The translations under genes were made by a program, and so were the position numbers. Below are positions 1 through 13,886 of a stretch of 64,000 nt of DNA, piece by piece. The stretch comes from Trichinella spiralis. Lineage: Eukaryota > Nematoda > Enoplea > Trichinellida > Trichinellidae. The stretch covers positions 9,598,893 through 9,662,892 of the forward strand of contig CM012953.1 in assembly GCA_000181795.3 (NCBI GenBank), given 5' to 3'. Each line of letters opens with the position of its first letter. Position 1 is the stretch's first letter. The notes beneath the pieces are model-generated. The model saw only the letters and a list, made by a program, of their open reading frames with translations, ran no database searches and was not told where the DNA came from.

Positions 1-295
1 ACATAACCACTGTCATCAAGCTAAAGTTTGTTTTTGCAAAACTAGTCGACTAAAGTCTTAGCTAAAAGTGTAAATACATATGAAAGAATATAAATAAATA
101 AAAATAAACAAACAATATATACTACTAGCAAATGCTTTGTTCCGGTTTATGCCGTGCAAACAGAAATCACATTAACTTGTTGCTTGTTGAATAGTGCAAA
201 TGCACATCGGAAAAAATTCATTTCTCTCATTACCAATGTTGACAACAAAATATAAAAGATACAACGGTTATTAAAAAATAAATATTTTTCAGGAA

Positions 296-3032
296 ATGGA
301 TCAACTGCCAAACAAAGTGCTTTTGCACATTTTCTCACATTTATCTCACAAAGAAATTCTTAAATCTGCCCGAGTTTGTAAAAAATGGCGTACACTTGCC
401 TATGATTCGAGACTTTGGAAACGCGTCTGCCTGCGTCCTGTCTATGGTGGTCTGCAGGTAAATTATAAATTTAATATCAAATTTCTTCAATTTAATTACT
501 GCAAATTAACAGTTTACAGTATTGTTTATTTTTAACTTTGGTAATATTCCTTCTTTATTTTTGATTTATATATATATTTAGTTACTAAATTTATATTTCA
601 AAAGTAATGCCAAGTGGGAGATGTTAATATTAGAATACAGTTGGGTCAGTATTTGTTGAATGCTGAACGAAGAAAAGAAGAACAAAATATATGAAATAAA
701 AGAAAATTAAACTACAATATGATTCTGTTTATTGAATAATTTCATTTCCAACAAATGTAAATTTTTACAATTGCATCATTTTTTAAGAAAAATTATGCTC
801 TTGAATAGTGGATGAGCAGTTTTTTGATCGGATATTTGTAGTGTTTTATTATGTCATCAGTGATTGTTCTCAAAATTTCACCGAAACAAAATTTCCTTAA
901 TTTTTTTTAAAAAATTCATGTTTTTTACTTTCATTCGTTGACGTCATTTGCATTTTTGATTAAAAGAATGCACCTTCTCTGATGACATCTGTGAAAGAAT
1001 CAAAGTGAATACATTTAGGAATGAAAAGATTAGAAATATTTAATTAGTTTTTCATTAATAAAAAGCTTTCATCAATAGAAGCGTTTCATTATTTTGCTTG
1101 CTGTATTTAAAATGAAAAAAGGCTTCATTGAATTTCATTAAATTTTTCATAAATTTATTTTCTAAAAATTCAATTTATTTTGTTTATTTTTAAAGTATGT
1201 TAAAGTAGAAAAATATTTTGTCTTTTTCTTCATTTTCATATGCATATATGATAGATATTTCAAGAAAAAAAATTTTCAAATTGGTATAATTTCAGGTCAG
1301 TTCTATGGAAGCGTTGTTAGCATTGATCAGCGCTAGATTCGGTCCGTCGTTAACTCTGATGGAGCTGCAAACTGATCAGATCACTGCCCCGGTGTTGCAT
1401 GAATTAGCTACCAAGTGTCCCAATTTGCAATACCTAACGTTGGGTATGTTGTATTGGCAAATTACAATCCATTTTTTAATCTAGCAGCTTGGTATCTTGT
1501 TGATATTATTTTTTATTTCAAATGAAATGACAGGCTCTAATGCAGCCATAACTGCTCTTACAAATGCAATTTTGCACACAATATTTTAGATTTCTCTTCG
1601 GCTACACAGCTGCACGACTTTGCAGATTTGCAGACATTTCCAGCTCGGTTGCACTCGCTCACGATATGCTTGTCAGAGAATATTTTCCTCGAAGGCTTCC
1701 TTCGTAAAATTTATTCTTTCATCGGAACGGTGGAAGTTTTGCATGTGATTGGCACTTTTGAAAAATGGGAAGAGGATGAAGAAGAAGTTTATGAAACGAT
1801 CAACATTAGCAAGCTAAAAAGCCATACACCAAATTTACGAGTTCTGAATTTGTGGGGGGTAAGAAAGAGAGATTGAGATTGACTTAAATAAAATTGCACA
1901 TACATACATATATATATATTTATTTATGTATATTTGCAGATTCCATTTGTAACTGATGAACATATTGAATCCATTTCGTCCAGTTTACCACACTTGGAAT
2001 GCCTTTCTGTTAATTTTTGTCAAGCAGTCAACGGTTCCTCGTTGAAGTCATTGCTGCAACGTTGCAAACGTCTACGTTCTTTGCACATGGAGCAGACGAG
2101 TATGAAATTGTTTGTTTTAGAGTAGAAAGAGAGAGAGATTGAAAAGCAGATAATAATTGAACTTGATAACATATTTAGCCCTGGATTCCAAGGCAGTAAT
2201 GAACGCCTGTTGGGATAACAGCGTAATTGAAGAACTGAACATTGCTGCCACGGACATATCCTCAGAATGTCTGATCTATTTGCTCAGTCGACTTTCAAAT
2301 TTACGTTGGCTTCGGGCCGCTGTTTTGGAACATTTCACTGATCAAGTGAGCACCGTTTGTTTGTTTGTTTGTCTGTTTAGGGTAATTTTTTCAAATAATT
2401 TTCACTTCAGGTATTGGAAAAATGGATCCAATCTGGAAATTGTTCCAAATTGGCAGCCCTGGATTTGGACAACTGCGATTCGCTTTCAGAGCAGTCGTTG
2501 ATTGAATTTCTCAATATATACGGTGAGCAGCTTCTTGGACTCAATTTGGGTGGAAATGAAAAACTGCTCGAACAATTCTGGGTTAGTTCACTGCCAAAAC
2601 TGAGTCACTTGCAGTAAGCTGTTTTGCAATTATATTTTAATTTCGAAATTCAACCGAATGAATTTCACAAAAAATTTCAGAATCCTGATAATGGGCATTG
2701 TGGAAGATTGTTGTCCGAAAGTGACCGCCAAAATTCACATCGATCAAGTGATCGACTGCATTTCGCAGAATATTGCCAAAATCAAAGTGCTGGAAATTCG
2801 TTGGGATTCGGACAAGCTTCGCTTTTCGGACAAGTCGTCGAAATTTATCGACCTGCTGCGCATGAAATGCTTGCAGTTGCAGTCGTTGGTAATTGCCGAC
2901 GGCGAATACTGCGAAGTGGTGAGGTCGAATTTCGAAAGAGCCGACCGAGGATCCGTGGTGCGTAGCAGTACCCATTGCCAATCAACACTGGCACCGTTGC
3001 TCGCTTATTTCAACGATTTGATGTTCAATTGA
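296..3032 (+). CDS. F-box / leucine-rich-repeat protein, 7 exons, 486 aa
   Basis: Probably a substrate-recognition subunit of an SCF (Skp1-Cullin-F-box) ubiquitin ligase. Exons 296-457, 1296-1443, 1590-1858, 1940-2099, 2179-2345, 2411-2613 and 2681-3032 join in phase. Residues 1-45 form an F-box: it opens MDQLPNKVLLHIFSHL and continues through RVCKKW to the SRLWKRV end. The rest shows leucine-rich repeat patterns (for example PNLRVLNLWG and PHLECLSVNFCQAV). The C-terminus reads SNFERADRGSVVRSS and ends in FNDLMFN. A strong acceptor (tttttcag, ending 292) lies three bases before the ATG, suggesting a spliced leader or a 5'UTR intron. AATAAA at 3108-3113 is a likely poly(A) signal. Seen: the F-box, LRR pattern and splice chain. 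Inferred: SCF role. The FBXL subtype is not resolved. Convergent with the GH20 gene. Confidence 0.88.
458..1295 (+). other. First intron of the F-box gene (838 bp)
   Basis: Begins with GTAAAT and ends with ATTTCAG. It is AT-rich and I see no open coding stretch or structured repeat in it. It is much longer than the other introns of this gene. Confidence 0.7.
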
Positions 3033-3509
3033 ATTTGAAAATTCTCCAAACATGCAAATTCAATTCAAATTTCCAATAGTGAAATATATAATTTTTCATT
3101 TAAAGAAAATAAAGAAAAAAAAACAGAAAACAAAAATAAATGCAGTACCATTTCAAGTTAACATCCAAACATATAAAGTGATAACAGTGTTTTTTTTTGA
3201 TACATACAAGCCGTCGTCTGTCGAATGGCGGTCGCATGATATATAATAGATCAAAAGGCGCAAAGCCAACATTAACAACAAAAATGAATAATTGACAAAC
3301 ATACATATATGTATATATATGTATGTATGTATGCATATAATAAAAGCACATCTGCAACAACAGCCAGCAACAGCTATACATAAATAATATCATCTTGATT
3401 GGATCAATTGTTGTTCAGTTGCAGTTTTTAAACAAATAATACAAATGTAAAACAACAGAAAGTTGAAAAGACAGAAAAAGAGGAGAATCATGGTCGGTCG
3501 ATCAAGCGA
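3033..3509. other. Convergent intergenic spacer
   Basis: 3' flanks of the F-box gene (+) and the GH20 gene (-). It holds AATAAA at 3108-3113, an A-rich tract near 3105-3140 and TATG/TACA-type simple sequence around 3300-3340. No gene seen. Confidence 0.6.
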
Positions 3510-5574
3510 CTACTGCGAACGCAGCAGCATCACGTTCGCGTGATCTTCCCCCTCTTGGCTCATTTCGGTGGTGTTGCCTTTTGTCGAATGGCGTTGTAGT
3601 GGAAATGGCCGTCGAGGGAAGCTGGACATGGCAAATATCCGCTTGCAAAAGTTGGCCAACTTCTGGAGATGCGCCACCGTCGGCTCGACGTAGACGGCGA
3701 AAAACTCGGCAGCCGTGTTCGGGATGAACATCTCGTTCAGTTGGGTTTTGAACGGTGCGGCGAACCCTTGGAACCAGTTGACCCGCCAGCGAACCTGAGG
3801 GCACAGTTCCACCAACTTCTGGGCCGAGCTGTAGTTGTTCCGAATGCTGAATTCGTTCATCCAACCTTGAAATTCGTGCTTGGAGTACAAACTTTCGTCC
3901 AAATCCGCCAGCACCGCCTTCAACTGTTCCACGCTCGAGTAGATGCCGAATCCCGGGAACGTGCAACTGAGCAACGTCGTGTCCACCCTGAAACTGTCAC
4001 AGCCGAGCACTCGTGCCGTCAGTTCGTCCACACGACTGTCGTATCCGCCGGCACGCAACGTCGCCAAGCTCACTGCCAGTGTCGGTATACCGACTGGCAA
4101 CAACTCGCACAAAATAGCGAAGTGATCATAGCGCTGCCAGCCGGTCAAAATGATACCCCGAAAATTCAACTTCACCTTCTCCTTCACCAGCGTGTTCATC
4201 TGCTTCTGCCAAGAAAGGTGATTCATCAAGTAGTGGTTCACATTTGAATAATATCTGTGAAAAGAAGTAATCGATGATGATGATGATGATAATTTTATGG
4301 AAGAAAAAGAGGGAATTTTGGTTTGAGTTTTTGTTTTTCATCACCTGGACGGACCGTCGGCACCTTTGAAAGCCGAAGCACCCCAGACGTGCCTGAATAT
4401 CCTTTCGAAACGTTTCCACAATTCCAACGGCAAATACTCTTCCAAATTTTCCGCATACGCCCAAACGACAGGCTCGACCAAATCGCCAAGCGACCACTTT
4501 TCCAACGACTTCTCTTCCATCACGTTCAGCATGTCGTGCCAGACAAGCACCCTTTTGTTGAATTCACTTCGGATGTAAATGGACAAGTTGGCAATGTGCT
4601 CCAATATCAAATCTTGCCTTTCCAATTGTCGACTGTACAAGTTTTCCACACATCGCGCGCACTCTCCGTACTGGAATTGGGGAAATTTTTACAAAAACGA
4701 GCCAACAATATTTTGCACAAATTTTAAGCATATATATATATATATTCTCTATTTCTTCAGTCAGCACAATCAATATTTGAAAACGCTCACTTGATAAACT
4801 TCATCCGCACCGATGTGAACGTATTCGACGTCGTCGCCGTGCAAAGCAAGCACTTGATCAATAATCAGTCTGACCAGGCGGGTGGCGTTGGGATTGGAAA
4901 CGCAAACCGCCTGTGGAAAGATGACATTTTCCCTGAGTTCGACCATCTCGGCATGCTTGAGCACCCATTCCAAATGGCCGAGCACTTGGACCAACGGGAT
5001 CACGTGCAAGCCAACTTCCCTCGCCCACCCCAGTATGCTTTCCACTTCGGCCTTGGTGTAGGCGTTTCTGTTTTTCAACGGTTCCAAATCGCCTTCAAAT
5101 GGAAACATATCCTCCCATTCGATCAACAAGCCCGTGGCGCCGGCTTTTTTGAAAAATTCGAACAAATCGCGAAACTGGTTAACCCGTGGTGGGGCACCTT
5201 TCAAATCCAAGTGTACAATTAGCTGTTTGGGCACGAAGGAGATTTTGTCAAAAGGCGGCAACTGGTCGGGCGGTGGCTTGGTGAACGGCATCCAGGGTCG
5301 ACCGGCGGCCCTGCGTTCGATGCCGTAGTAGAAACGCTCGTTCGATTCGTGCCATCCGAAGTGTCGATCCTTCGGTAGGCCAACATAGTCGGCCGGATCT
5401 TCTGCATCGGTCCAGCTCAGCTTGACTAGAAATCGTCAAAAAGTGAACAACACAACCTGAAGCTTTAACGATTCCACCACTCTTACTCATGTATAAAGCA
5501 AAGCAGCCGACGAATACCAATATGCAAATTGGTATCGCTTTCGATTTCCAACGGATTATTTTCATTTCCAGCAT
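3510..5574 (-). CDS. HEXD: Hexosaminidase D-like GH20 beta-N-acetylhexosaminidase with signal anchor, 597 aa
   Basis: Removes terminal N-acetylhexosamine from glycans (family GH20). Exons, 5' to 3': 5574-5487, 5425-4791, 4670-4345, 4254-3510, phases 1, 0, 2. The N-terminus has a basic patch and a hydrophobic stretch (residues about 13-28, AIPICILVFVGCFALY), predicting a type II anchor or uncleaved signal. GH20 features: HLDLKGAPP, then HIGADEV with the Asp-Glu catalytic pair at about D237/E238, LVEPVVWAYAENL, ASAFKGADGPS and ILTGWQRYDH. The last three blocks are characteristic of the vertebrate HEXD / nematode HEX-2 to HEX-5 branch. Vertebrate HEXD is nucleocytoplasmic, so a membrane anchor suggests a secretory (Golgi-like) enzyme; this is inference. 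Exon 2 onward is GC-rich with C/G-ending codons, unlike most neighbours. A second in-frame Met is at codon 4. Confidence 0.93.
4274..4292. repeat. (GAT)n microsatellite in a GH20-gene intron
   Basis: About six tandem GAT units inside the 90-bp intron between exons 3 and 4 of the hexosaminidase gene. Confidence 0.85.
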
Positions 5575-7427
5575 GAATATTTACAATCAAACAACAATGA
5601 GCACCAGAATAACTGAAAAAAATGACAAAATGATTCTGTTGTTAAAAATTTAACATACTAAAGTATTTTTTTTCGAAAATCAGATTCAACGCAAAAGTTT
5701 CATTCATTCATTCAAACAACAACAATTATATCTCACGTTTATTTTCTACTTTTTAGAAAATGCTTGTTAAAATTCTTTCAAAAAAAACATACTTAACAAT
5801 ATTCACTAATTTGTACGCTAATACAACTACTGTTATTACAGCTGTGCTTTTTTTTGCAATGAACACGCTGTGCAAGAACAAATCTTACACAACAATTAGC
5901 CATTTTCTACGCATATACTACAGAAGACAAAGCACATGAAAATATATCCATATCCATGTACAATATGGACATACAAAAACGTTGTTTGCATTATTACAAA
6001 TTTCATGCTTGGAGAGTTTCTCGACAAATCCAGTGGAATTTGATTCAAACAAAGACAATGATGATCAACAGTTATTCACAAAAGGCAAACTCTGACACAC
6101 TCTATACACAATTTAAAATGCAAACAACAGTGTGCAAATATTGCACGAAGTACATTCCAATACAATGCCACCTTCAACTATTGTACACACATATACATGT
6201 ATATATATAGACATGGTCAACTCTGTTAAATTGAATATTCAAATTACACATTCAGTTTAAGAAAACGAAGAAACTACAAAAACCTCATCCTGCGTAAACA
6301 TTTGAAAAATTAAAATGAAAACCATACAAATTTCCATGAATATTTAAATCAGTTTTACAATAATATGATGCACACTGACTGAAAAAATTAACAAATACCA
6401 CTCTCATAAATATACCCCTGAATGATAAGGAATAATGCCTCTCATGCCTGCAACCGATGCAATCGTCTGTTTCACTGATTAACGCCTTCAAATATGAATG
6501 TCAAAATTACATAGAACAAACAACAAACAAATAAAAAACAAACAAACAAACAAACGTAAACAATTCAAAGAAATGGAAATAATGACAAATTCAATGATGC
6601 ATCATTCAATGATTGCAAATCTGAAGTTTTGTCAATCAATTGCAATCATCGCTCGTGTTCAAAATCTGCAAAAATTTACGCAGATTACACAAGATGAAAA
6701 AATAATTTTCAATTCTGCTCAAAAAAAATTTTCAATTTGAATAAATTAATAATTTCAAAATTTCCATTCTGGTAGAATAACAAATAAATCAATCTCAATC
6801 GATCATTTTCATTACATTTTGATCAACAAAAAGAAAACAAAATAACACATGCGATGCTATAATTATTCTCTTTGTTTATTGAAAGAAAGAACATTTGCTT
6901 GTTTGCTTAAATCAAATGATTATTATTTAAAAAGAAATTTTTTCAAAGAATTTAAAACGCAATTACTACAGTCTGATCAGATCCATGTATTTTTTTTCTG
7001 TTTGAACCTAACAATTAATTGAAACCTAAAAATCAATACATCTTCAATAATACCCAAAAAACAAAACAAACAAACAATAGATATAGATAAGCTTGGACTA
7101 TAAAAATTATTACAGTTTCCGACGTTGACTCACGAATAGCAACGCAACGTTGAAAACTAGAATCGTTTTAATATCGAAAAATTCCAACTTCGAATTGAAT
7201 CATCATTACTAAACTACTGACTTAAAACTGTGAAGTTTCTGAGAAAATATTTGAATAAATATGCAAATTAAAAAGAGAATACTACTTATTTACATGCAAG
7301 CATTATTCAAAAGAAGTGGTCGAATAACAATCCCAATCACAAACCATAAGGGCATTGGGTGTCATCTCCACATCTCACCTGATTTCACAAGTCGAACAGG
7401 AAATAATTAATAAAACAAAATGTTTAC

Positions 7428-7571
7428 ATGGAAGCAATTGCAGCACTTTATGGTGTAAAAGGTGAAGAAAATTGCAAAGCTACAACTTCCAAGCAACCCA
7501 ACTACGACCGGATGAAACGTTCCAAGATTAACGCAGCAACGACTTTCTTCTCAACGTCGCGCAAACAATAA
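7428..7571 (+). CDS. Small ORF, 47 aa, unrecognised
   Basis: ATG-to-stop frame beginning MEAIAALYGVKGEEN and ending in a basic segment (NYDRMKRSKINAATTFF). Its composition is more protein-like than the surrounding AT-rich DNA. Just downstream, CATCAA followed by GTAAGT (donor at about 7589) looks like a strong 5' splice site, so this may instead be the start of a 5'UTR exon. No family recognised; not supported by any neighbouring coding exon. Confidence 0.28.
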   Translation: MEAIAALYGVKGEENCKATTSKQPNYDRMKRSKINAATTFFSTSRKQ

Positions 7572-7603
7572 CAACAGCAGCACATCAAGTAAGTCAAATC
7601 ACA

Positions 7604-7626
7604 CACATACACACACACACACACAC
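7604..7626. repeat. (AC)n microsatellite
   Basis: Near-perfect run of alternating A and C, interrupted once by a T. Confidence 0.85.
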
Positions 7627-10113
7627 AAAGTCCACTTGAAAAGCAACGTCACACGTTGGTAGAAAAAGAAAAGAAAAAATTATTCATACCCATGTATACA
7701 ACATATATACATGACCAAAAATACAGTATGCATAGAATTTGAAATTGAAGAATCAGCAAATTTCTTCAACCGAAGCTAAAAATATACGCTACTTCTGGAA
7801 AAATACCAAACAACAACAATTTTAGCAATTTTCAACAAAGCAAACAAATACAACCAACATACTGTCCCATCAGCTCTTGATCAAGCGTAAAAGTTGAAAA
7901 GTTAAGCAGAAAATCAAACATTTTTTAAAAAGCCCTTATTAATCAAAAATTACACTTGAATATAAAATTGAAAATTCGATAATTTGCATGGAAAATTACA
8001 ACAACAACAACAACTTGTTCGCTTGTGCATTTCACTTTTTTATCAGATTGCACTTGTAACTTTTTGTTGCAAGATTTGAAAATTGAAAAAACACTTACAA
8101 ACAAACAACACAATGGTGGAAAATATTTTGTGCTTATTGTTCGAAAAGAGATTGAATTTACCATGCAAATTATTTATTCCACTTGCACAATCGCTTCTTT
8201 GTCATTTCATTCACAATTGTATGCTTGAGATTTGAAATGATGTAATAAGATAAAAAAAAACTGGATGAATAATCTATAAAAAAAATTATATTCCCCACCC
8301 CTGTGAAAGTATCACACCATTTGCCGTGTAGAAACATGTATTAAAAAAAAATACCAAGGAAACAATTCAAATTTGCAAATCGTAAAATTGAAATCACCTC
8401 GATTCCACTACGCATGTACAAATGTATTGAATGAAATTTAAAATTGTCAACAAAATAGAAAAAAAATATTCATTGCTTACACATACACAGCATCTATTCA
8501 TCTCGATTACTATCGCAGGGTATTGTTAACAATTGGAAAAAAAAAGAATCAACTAAAATACACGGCACGCAAGATTGTATTTGAATTTTCTGTTTATTAA
8601 ACCAATCACAATTGATTGATTGAAATGAATATGAAAAAGTGAAATTTAATCAATTGAATTACACTAACAGAGTCCGATGCAGTTGAAAATCCACATTTGA
8701 ACACAAGAACTTTTTTGTCACTAATCAAAAACGCAAAATAAATAATTAAATAATTAACAGAAACATCAAAATACCATCATTATCTTATCAGTACAAGCAA
8801 AAATACAAAAAACAAACATGCAAATTTTCTTTGTAAAAAAGCAAATTACACAAATAAACAAACAGCACTACTAGTACAACGTACACCAAACTGTCCGCCA
8901 ATGGGTAGGGCAGAACAGAATCTCTGAAGCACGCCTTCATTGAACATCACCGTTCAAAATCTCAAACAAACCTCCTGGCAGCCGAGAAAGACCCCAACTG
9001 CGCCAAAGCAACACAGACATAATATAACGCTTTTCAAAGCTAACGGATAATGTGATAAATCAATTGCAGACGACGCAGTGAATCCAAATTGCGCATAAAT
9101 TGAATACATTGTTTAAAAATGAAAAATGACCACGTCCGTCCAAGCTGAACCACCGTCATTTGGTCCAGCAATTACTGCATAATTCAATTACCAATATATA
9201 CATATATATATTTTTTTTTCTTATTAATATGCTTTTGTTTATTTCACGCATCATTTCATCCGGCTGTTCCTCCTCTTTTGCTTCTATTTCAGCGTTGACG
9301 GTTGAGAAACATCAAAAACGCCAACCAGAGAGATTATCAATTTTTTTTGCATAAGAAGTGACGCAAATGCAACGTAGAGGAAGTTTCGTTGTGTGTTCAA
9401 TTCAATTGTCCAAATCAATATTTTATCGCAAACAACAACACTTTTTGCAAAATTGCCAAGCATTTATTTTTTCGAACATCCTTTCGAACTGTTGTCTGCA
9501 TTTTATTCTTTTCTCATTTTGCTGATTACAAATTACAACTGAAACTGGTAATTTAAATTAAGGAAAAAAAATGAAAAATTTTAAACTAGAAATTAAACAA
9601 AAATCATTGTCTAATTTTAAAACTACAACAACACCAACCAGCAATGGAAAAATAAAATGCAGCATGAAGATTTGGGAACAGACAAACAAACAAAAACAAA
9701 CTTTCCATCAATATTCAAATGCATTCATTATGCACCTTTTTTTTTGGAAAAAAAAGATAAAATCAGTTTAAAATGTCAATCTAAATTTACAACTATTTTC
9801 ACAGTATTTTCATCTTGGAAAAATTAAACGCAGTTTCCATTTCGTGTAAGCAATTCAACTCTCGTCTCAGTGTTGAATTAGCATGCCAAATTCAAATGGC
9901 ATTTCCAAATCATATTTCAAAAGCAACCACCTCAAAAGTGAACAAATACGAACACAATTGCTCATTCATTTATCCACAGATTAGTACTGATTTTCAAAGT
10001 CAACAAACATATTCAAACAATATGCTAAAGAATGCAAAGTTCACTTACAAAAAAATCTCGCACTGTATACCACCTCCATGGCAGGGCTATACTTTTTAAG
10101 TTGTATTATTTAA

Positions 10114-10275
10114 ATGCTTGCCAAACTTGATGAAAATGAATCGTTTGCCCTGCAACCAACTGGAACAAGTTCCCAAATAACTATCCACGGTGGCAAAAAT
10201 GCCTCCAAATATGAAGAACTACTTAAAATGACTAGTTTGCCGCTGACCGACAAATCTTACCCATCTAATAGTTAA
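10114..10275 (+). CDS. Small ORF, 53 aa, unrecognised
   Basis: Complete ATG-to-stop frame with an in-frame TAA directly before the ATG. It opens MLAKLDENESFALQPTGTSS and continues through ITIHGGKNA and YEELLKMTSLPL. It has balanced acidic, basic and polar residues and no low-complexity run, unusual for chance frames in this AT-rich DNA. No signal peptide, no known motif and no obvious promoter. It could be a genuine microprotein or an isolated exon. Confidence 0.3.
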   Translation: MLAKLDENESFALQPTGTSSQITIHGGKNASKYEELLKMTSLPLTDKSYPSNS

Positions 10276-11797
10276 CTTCAACATTTTTTAAATGAGAAAA
10301 CTAAATTAAAAAATAATTTCAAGTGCTTCGAATATGCGCATCTGTTCGACAATTGTTCTATTTCACAGCAGCTGATTCAGACAACATGACAGCTATCAGC
10401 GTCTGAAACTTTTAACATTCACCTTTCTGAATATTCACTTACAATCGTTAAAATAATTCACTTTTACTTTTCTGAAAAAAAAATTTTTTTTCTATTTCAA
10501 CTTTGTTAATTTTCCTCATAAATAATATCAAACTTTGCAACTATTAAAATGAAAACATTCATCTCATTCTGTATAATAAGCACATACTTTATTTTCTTTA
10601 TAATAAAATCGAATACTGTAGTTTTTCTGTACAATATTTTATGATTCAAATTGTGGTTCAACTGACAATAGCACAACAAATTATAAAAACTAATTTTATA
10701 CCAAGCTAACTGACAATACTTGTAATATTTCTCACGTGTATTATTTAATATTTTGTATTACAAATGGCAAAAAAACAACCACATTACGTTGAAAACTTGC
10801 ATATCACTCTGATTCAAAAAAAGCAACGAAAACAAAACATGGAATTCAAACAACTATTCGCAGTGTAAAATTCAATTTTTATTCAGCAATTAATCTGTCG
10901 ATACAGATGCAAACATTCATCACTAAACATAGTCACAAACAATGAACAACTATAGCGCATCAACTAGTTTATTCACAATCTGTTTATCAATTAAGCTTAA
11001 AAAAATTTTTTTAAATTATAACATATTTATAACAAATTAAATAGTGGATAGCAGGAAATAATTTGAAAATTACGCAAAAATCTAAATCACCACTTTATAT
11101 GCTTTACGCAATTTAAAATAACACCACGTGAACAGTATGCTTTGCAATTCAAAAAGCCATTTTCGTTCACTTATTACAAAACAATACTAAAATTCAATCC
11201 TTCTTGTAGAAAACAAACTCACTAGTACAGTTCAATATATTATATCTGATAGTTGAAGTTTTTCTAAATACACATGCTAGTTCTAGCTGTGCAAAATAAT
11301 ATTTATTTAAATATATAATATTTTATACAGAATAATATTTTATGTAATATATTAAATGAGAAAATGAGGCCGAGAGTAATAAGACAGTGCAGTATGACAT
11401 TCAGTTGCAAGATAATAAATAATTTGAATGATGCACTTACTTAAGAATATTTTACTTTAAAGCAAATTGAATGCACAGAAATTGGAAACAATATTTAAGT
11501 AGCTACATGTGGCAAGCAGAAAACTATAAGTTGATAAGCAATCAATTTGCCGGAATCTATAGTAATATTGAATGAACGTCAAGGATAATTCATATAACAA
11601 TAAATGTGTTTTCATCATTGACTGTATAATGCTATTTATTATAAAAGCTAATTATTGAATTATTGATCAAACCGTTTTCTGTTTCATGTAAACAACACTT
11701 TAATAAATAATCGTTTTTGATATTCATTTAATGCAGTGCTTATTTTTTCATTACTTTTTTTGAATTTTCCAACGGTTTATAACAAAAAGTAAAAATC

Positions 11798-11815
11798 ATA
11801 AAATGGGTCACTGCA
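11798..11815 (+). repeat. Copy 1 of an 18/19-bp repeat flanking the protease gene
   Basis: ATAAAATGGGTCACTGCA. The same sequence with one extra T recurs at 13897-13915, directly upstream of the protease start codon. Same orientation. Confidence 0.55.
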
Positions 11816-12172
11816 AAAAATTACTGTATGAAAGGTGATTTGCATTGTACATTTTTATTTTCACGCATATTCATTGCAAAAAATAGGGAACAGGAGTTTT
11901 ATGAAAATTTAATTTGTAAAAATTGTTGCTAACATTCAGTTAATGTTTTTATAACAAACCTGTTTAGAGCTGTTTAATAAATCAAATATGGGGAATGTGA
12001 TTTTCTGTGAGCACACACTGGACTTGTAAAATTTAAAATATAAATAATGATTGCTGAATTTACTGCATGTTTTTCACGCCATAAATTCAGCTTGACAATA
12101 CATGTGCTAATAACGCTGATTTACTGGAGTTTTCAATTCATTAGAATGCAAAATATGATGTTTAATGTTTCA

Positions 12173-13886
<1,714 letters not shown>

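Larger units (their letters stand above)
5575..12172. other. 6.6-kb AT-rich interval, mostly unexplained
   Basis: No recognisable multi-exon gene on either strand. It contains two small ORFs (listed separately), an (AC)n tract near 7604-7626, a GC-richer patch at 8880-9010 with no long frame, a pyrimidine-rich acceptor-like site before 9293, and many CAAACAAACA-type simple repeats (for example 6537-6555). It could hold 5'UTR exons or regulatory DNA of the divergent or neighbouring genes. Confidence 0.5.

Noticed and set aside
3669-4247. 192-codon plus-strand ORF opposite the hexosaminidase
   Set aside because: Antisense of exon 4 of the GH20 gene, where domain motifs and splice phase fix the minus strand as coding.
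8880-9010. snRNA, 5S rRNA or coding exon in a GC-richer patch
   Set aside because: No match to 5S or snRNA landmarks, and stops in all frames within about 40 codons with no good splice sites.
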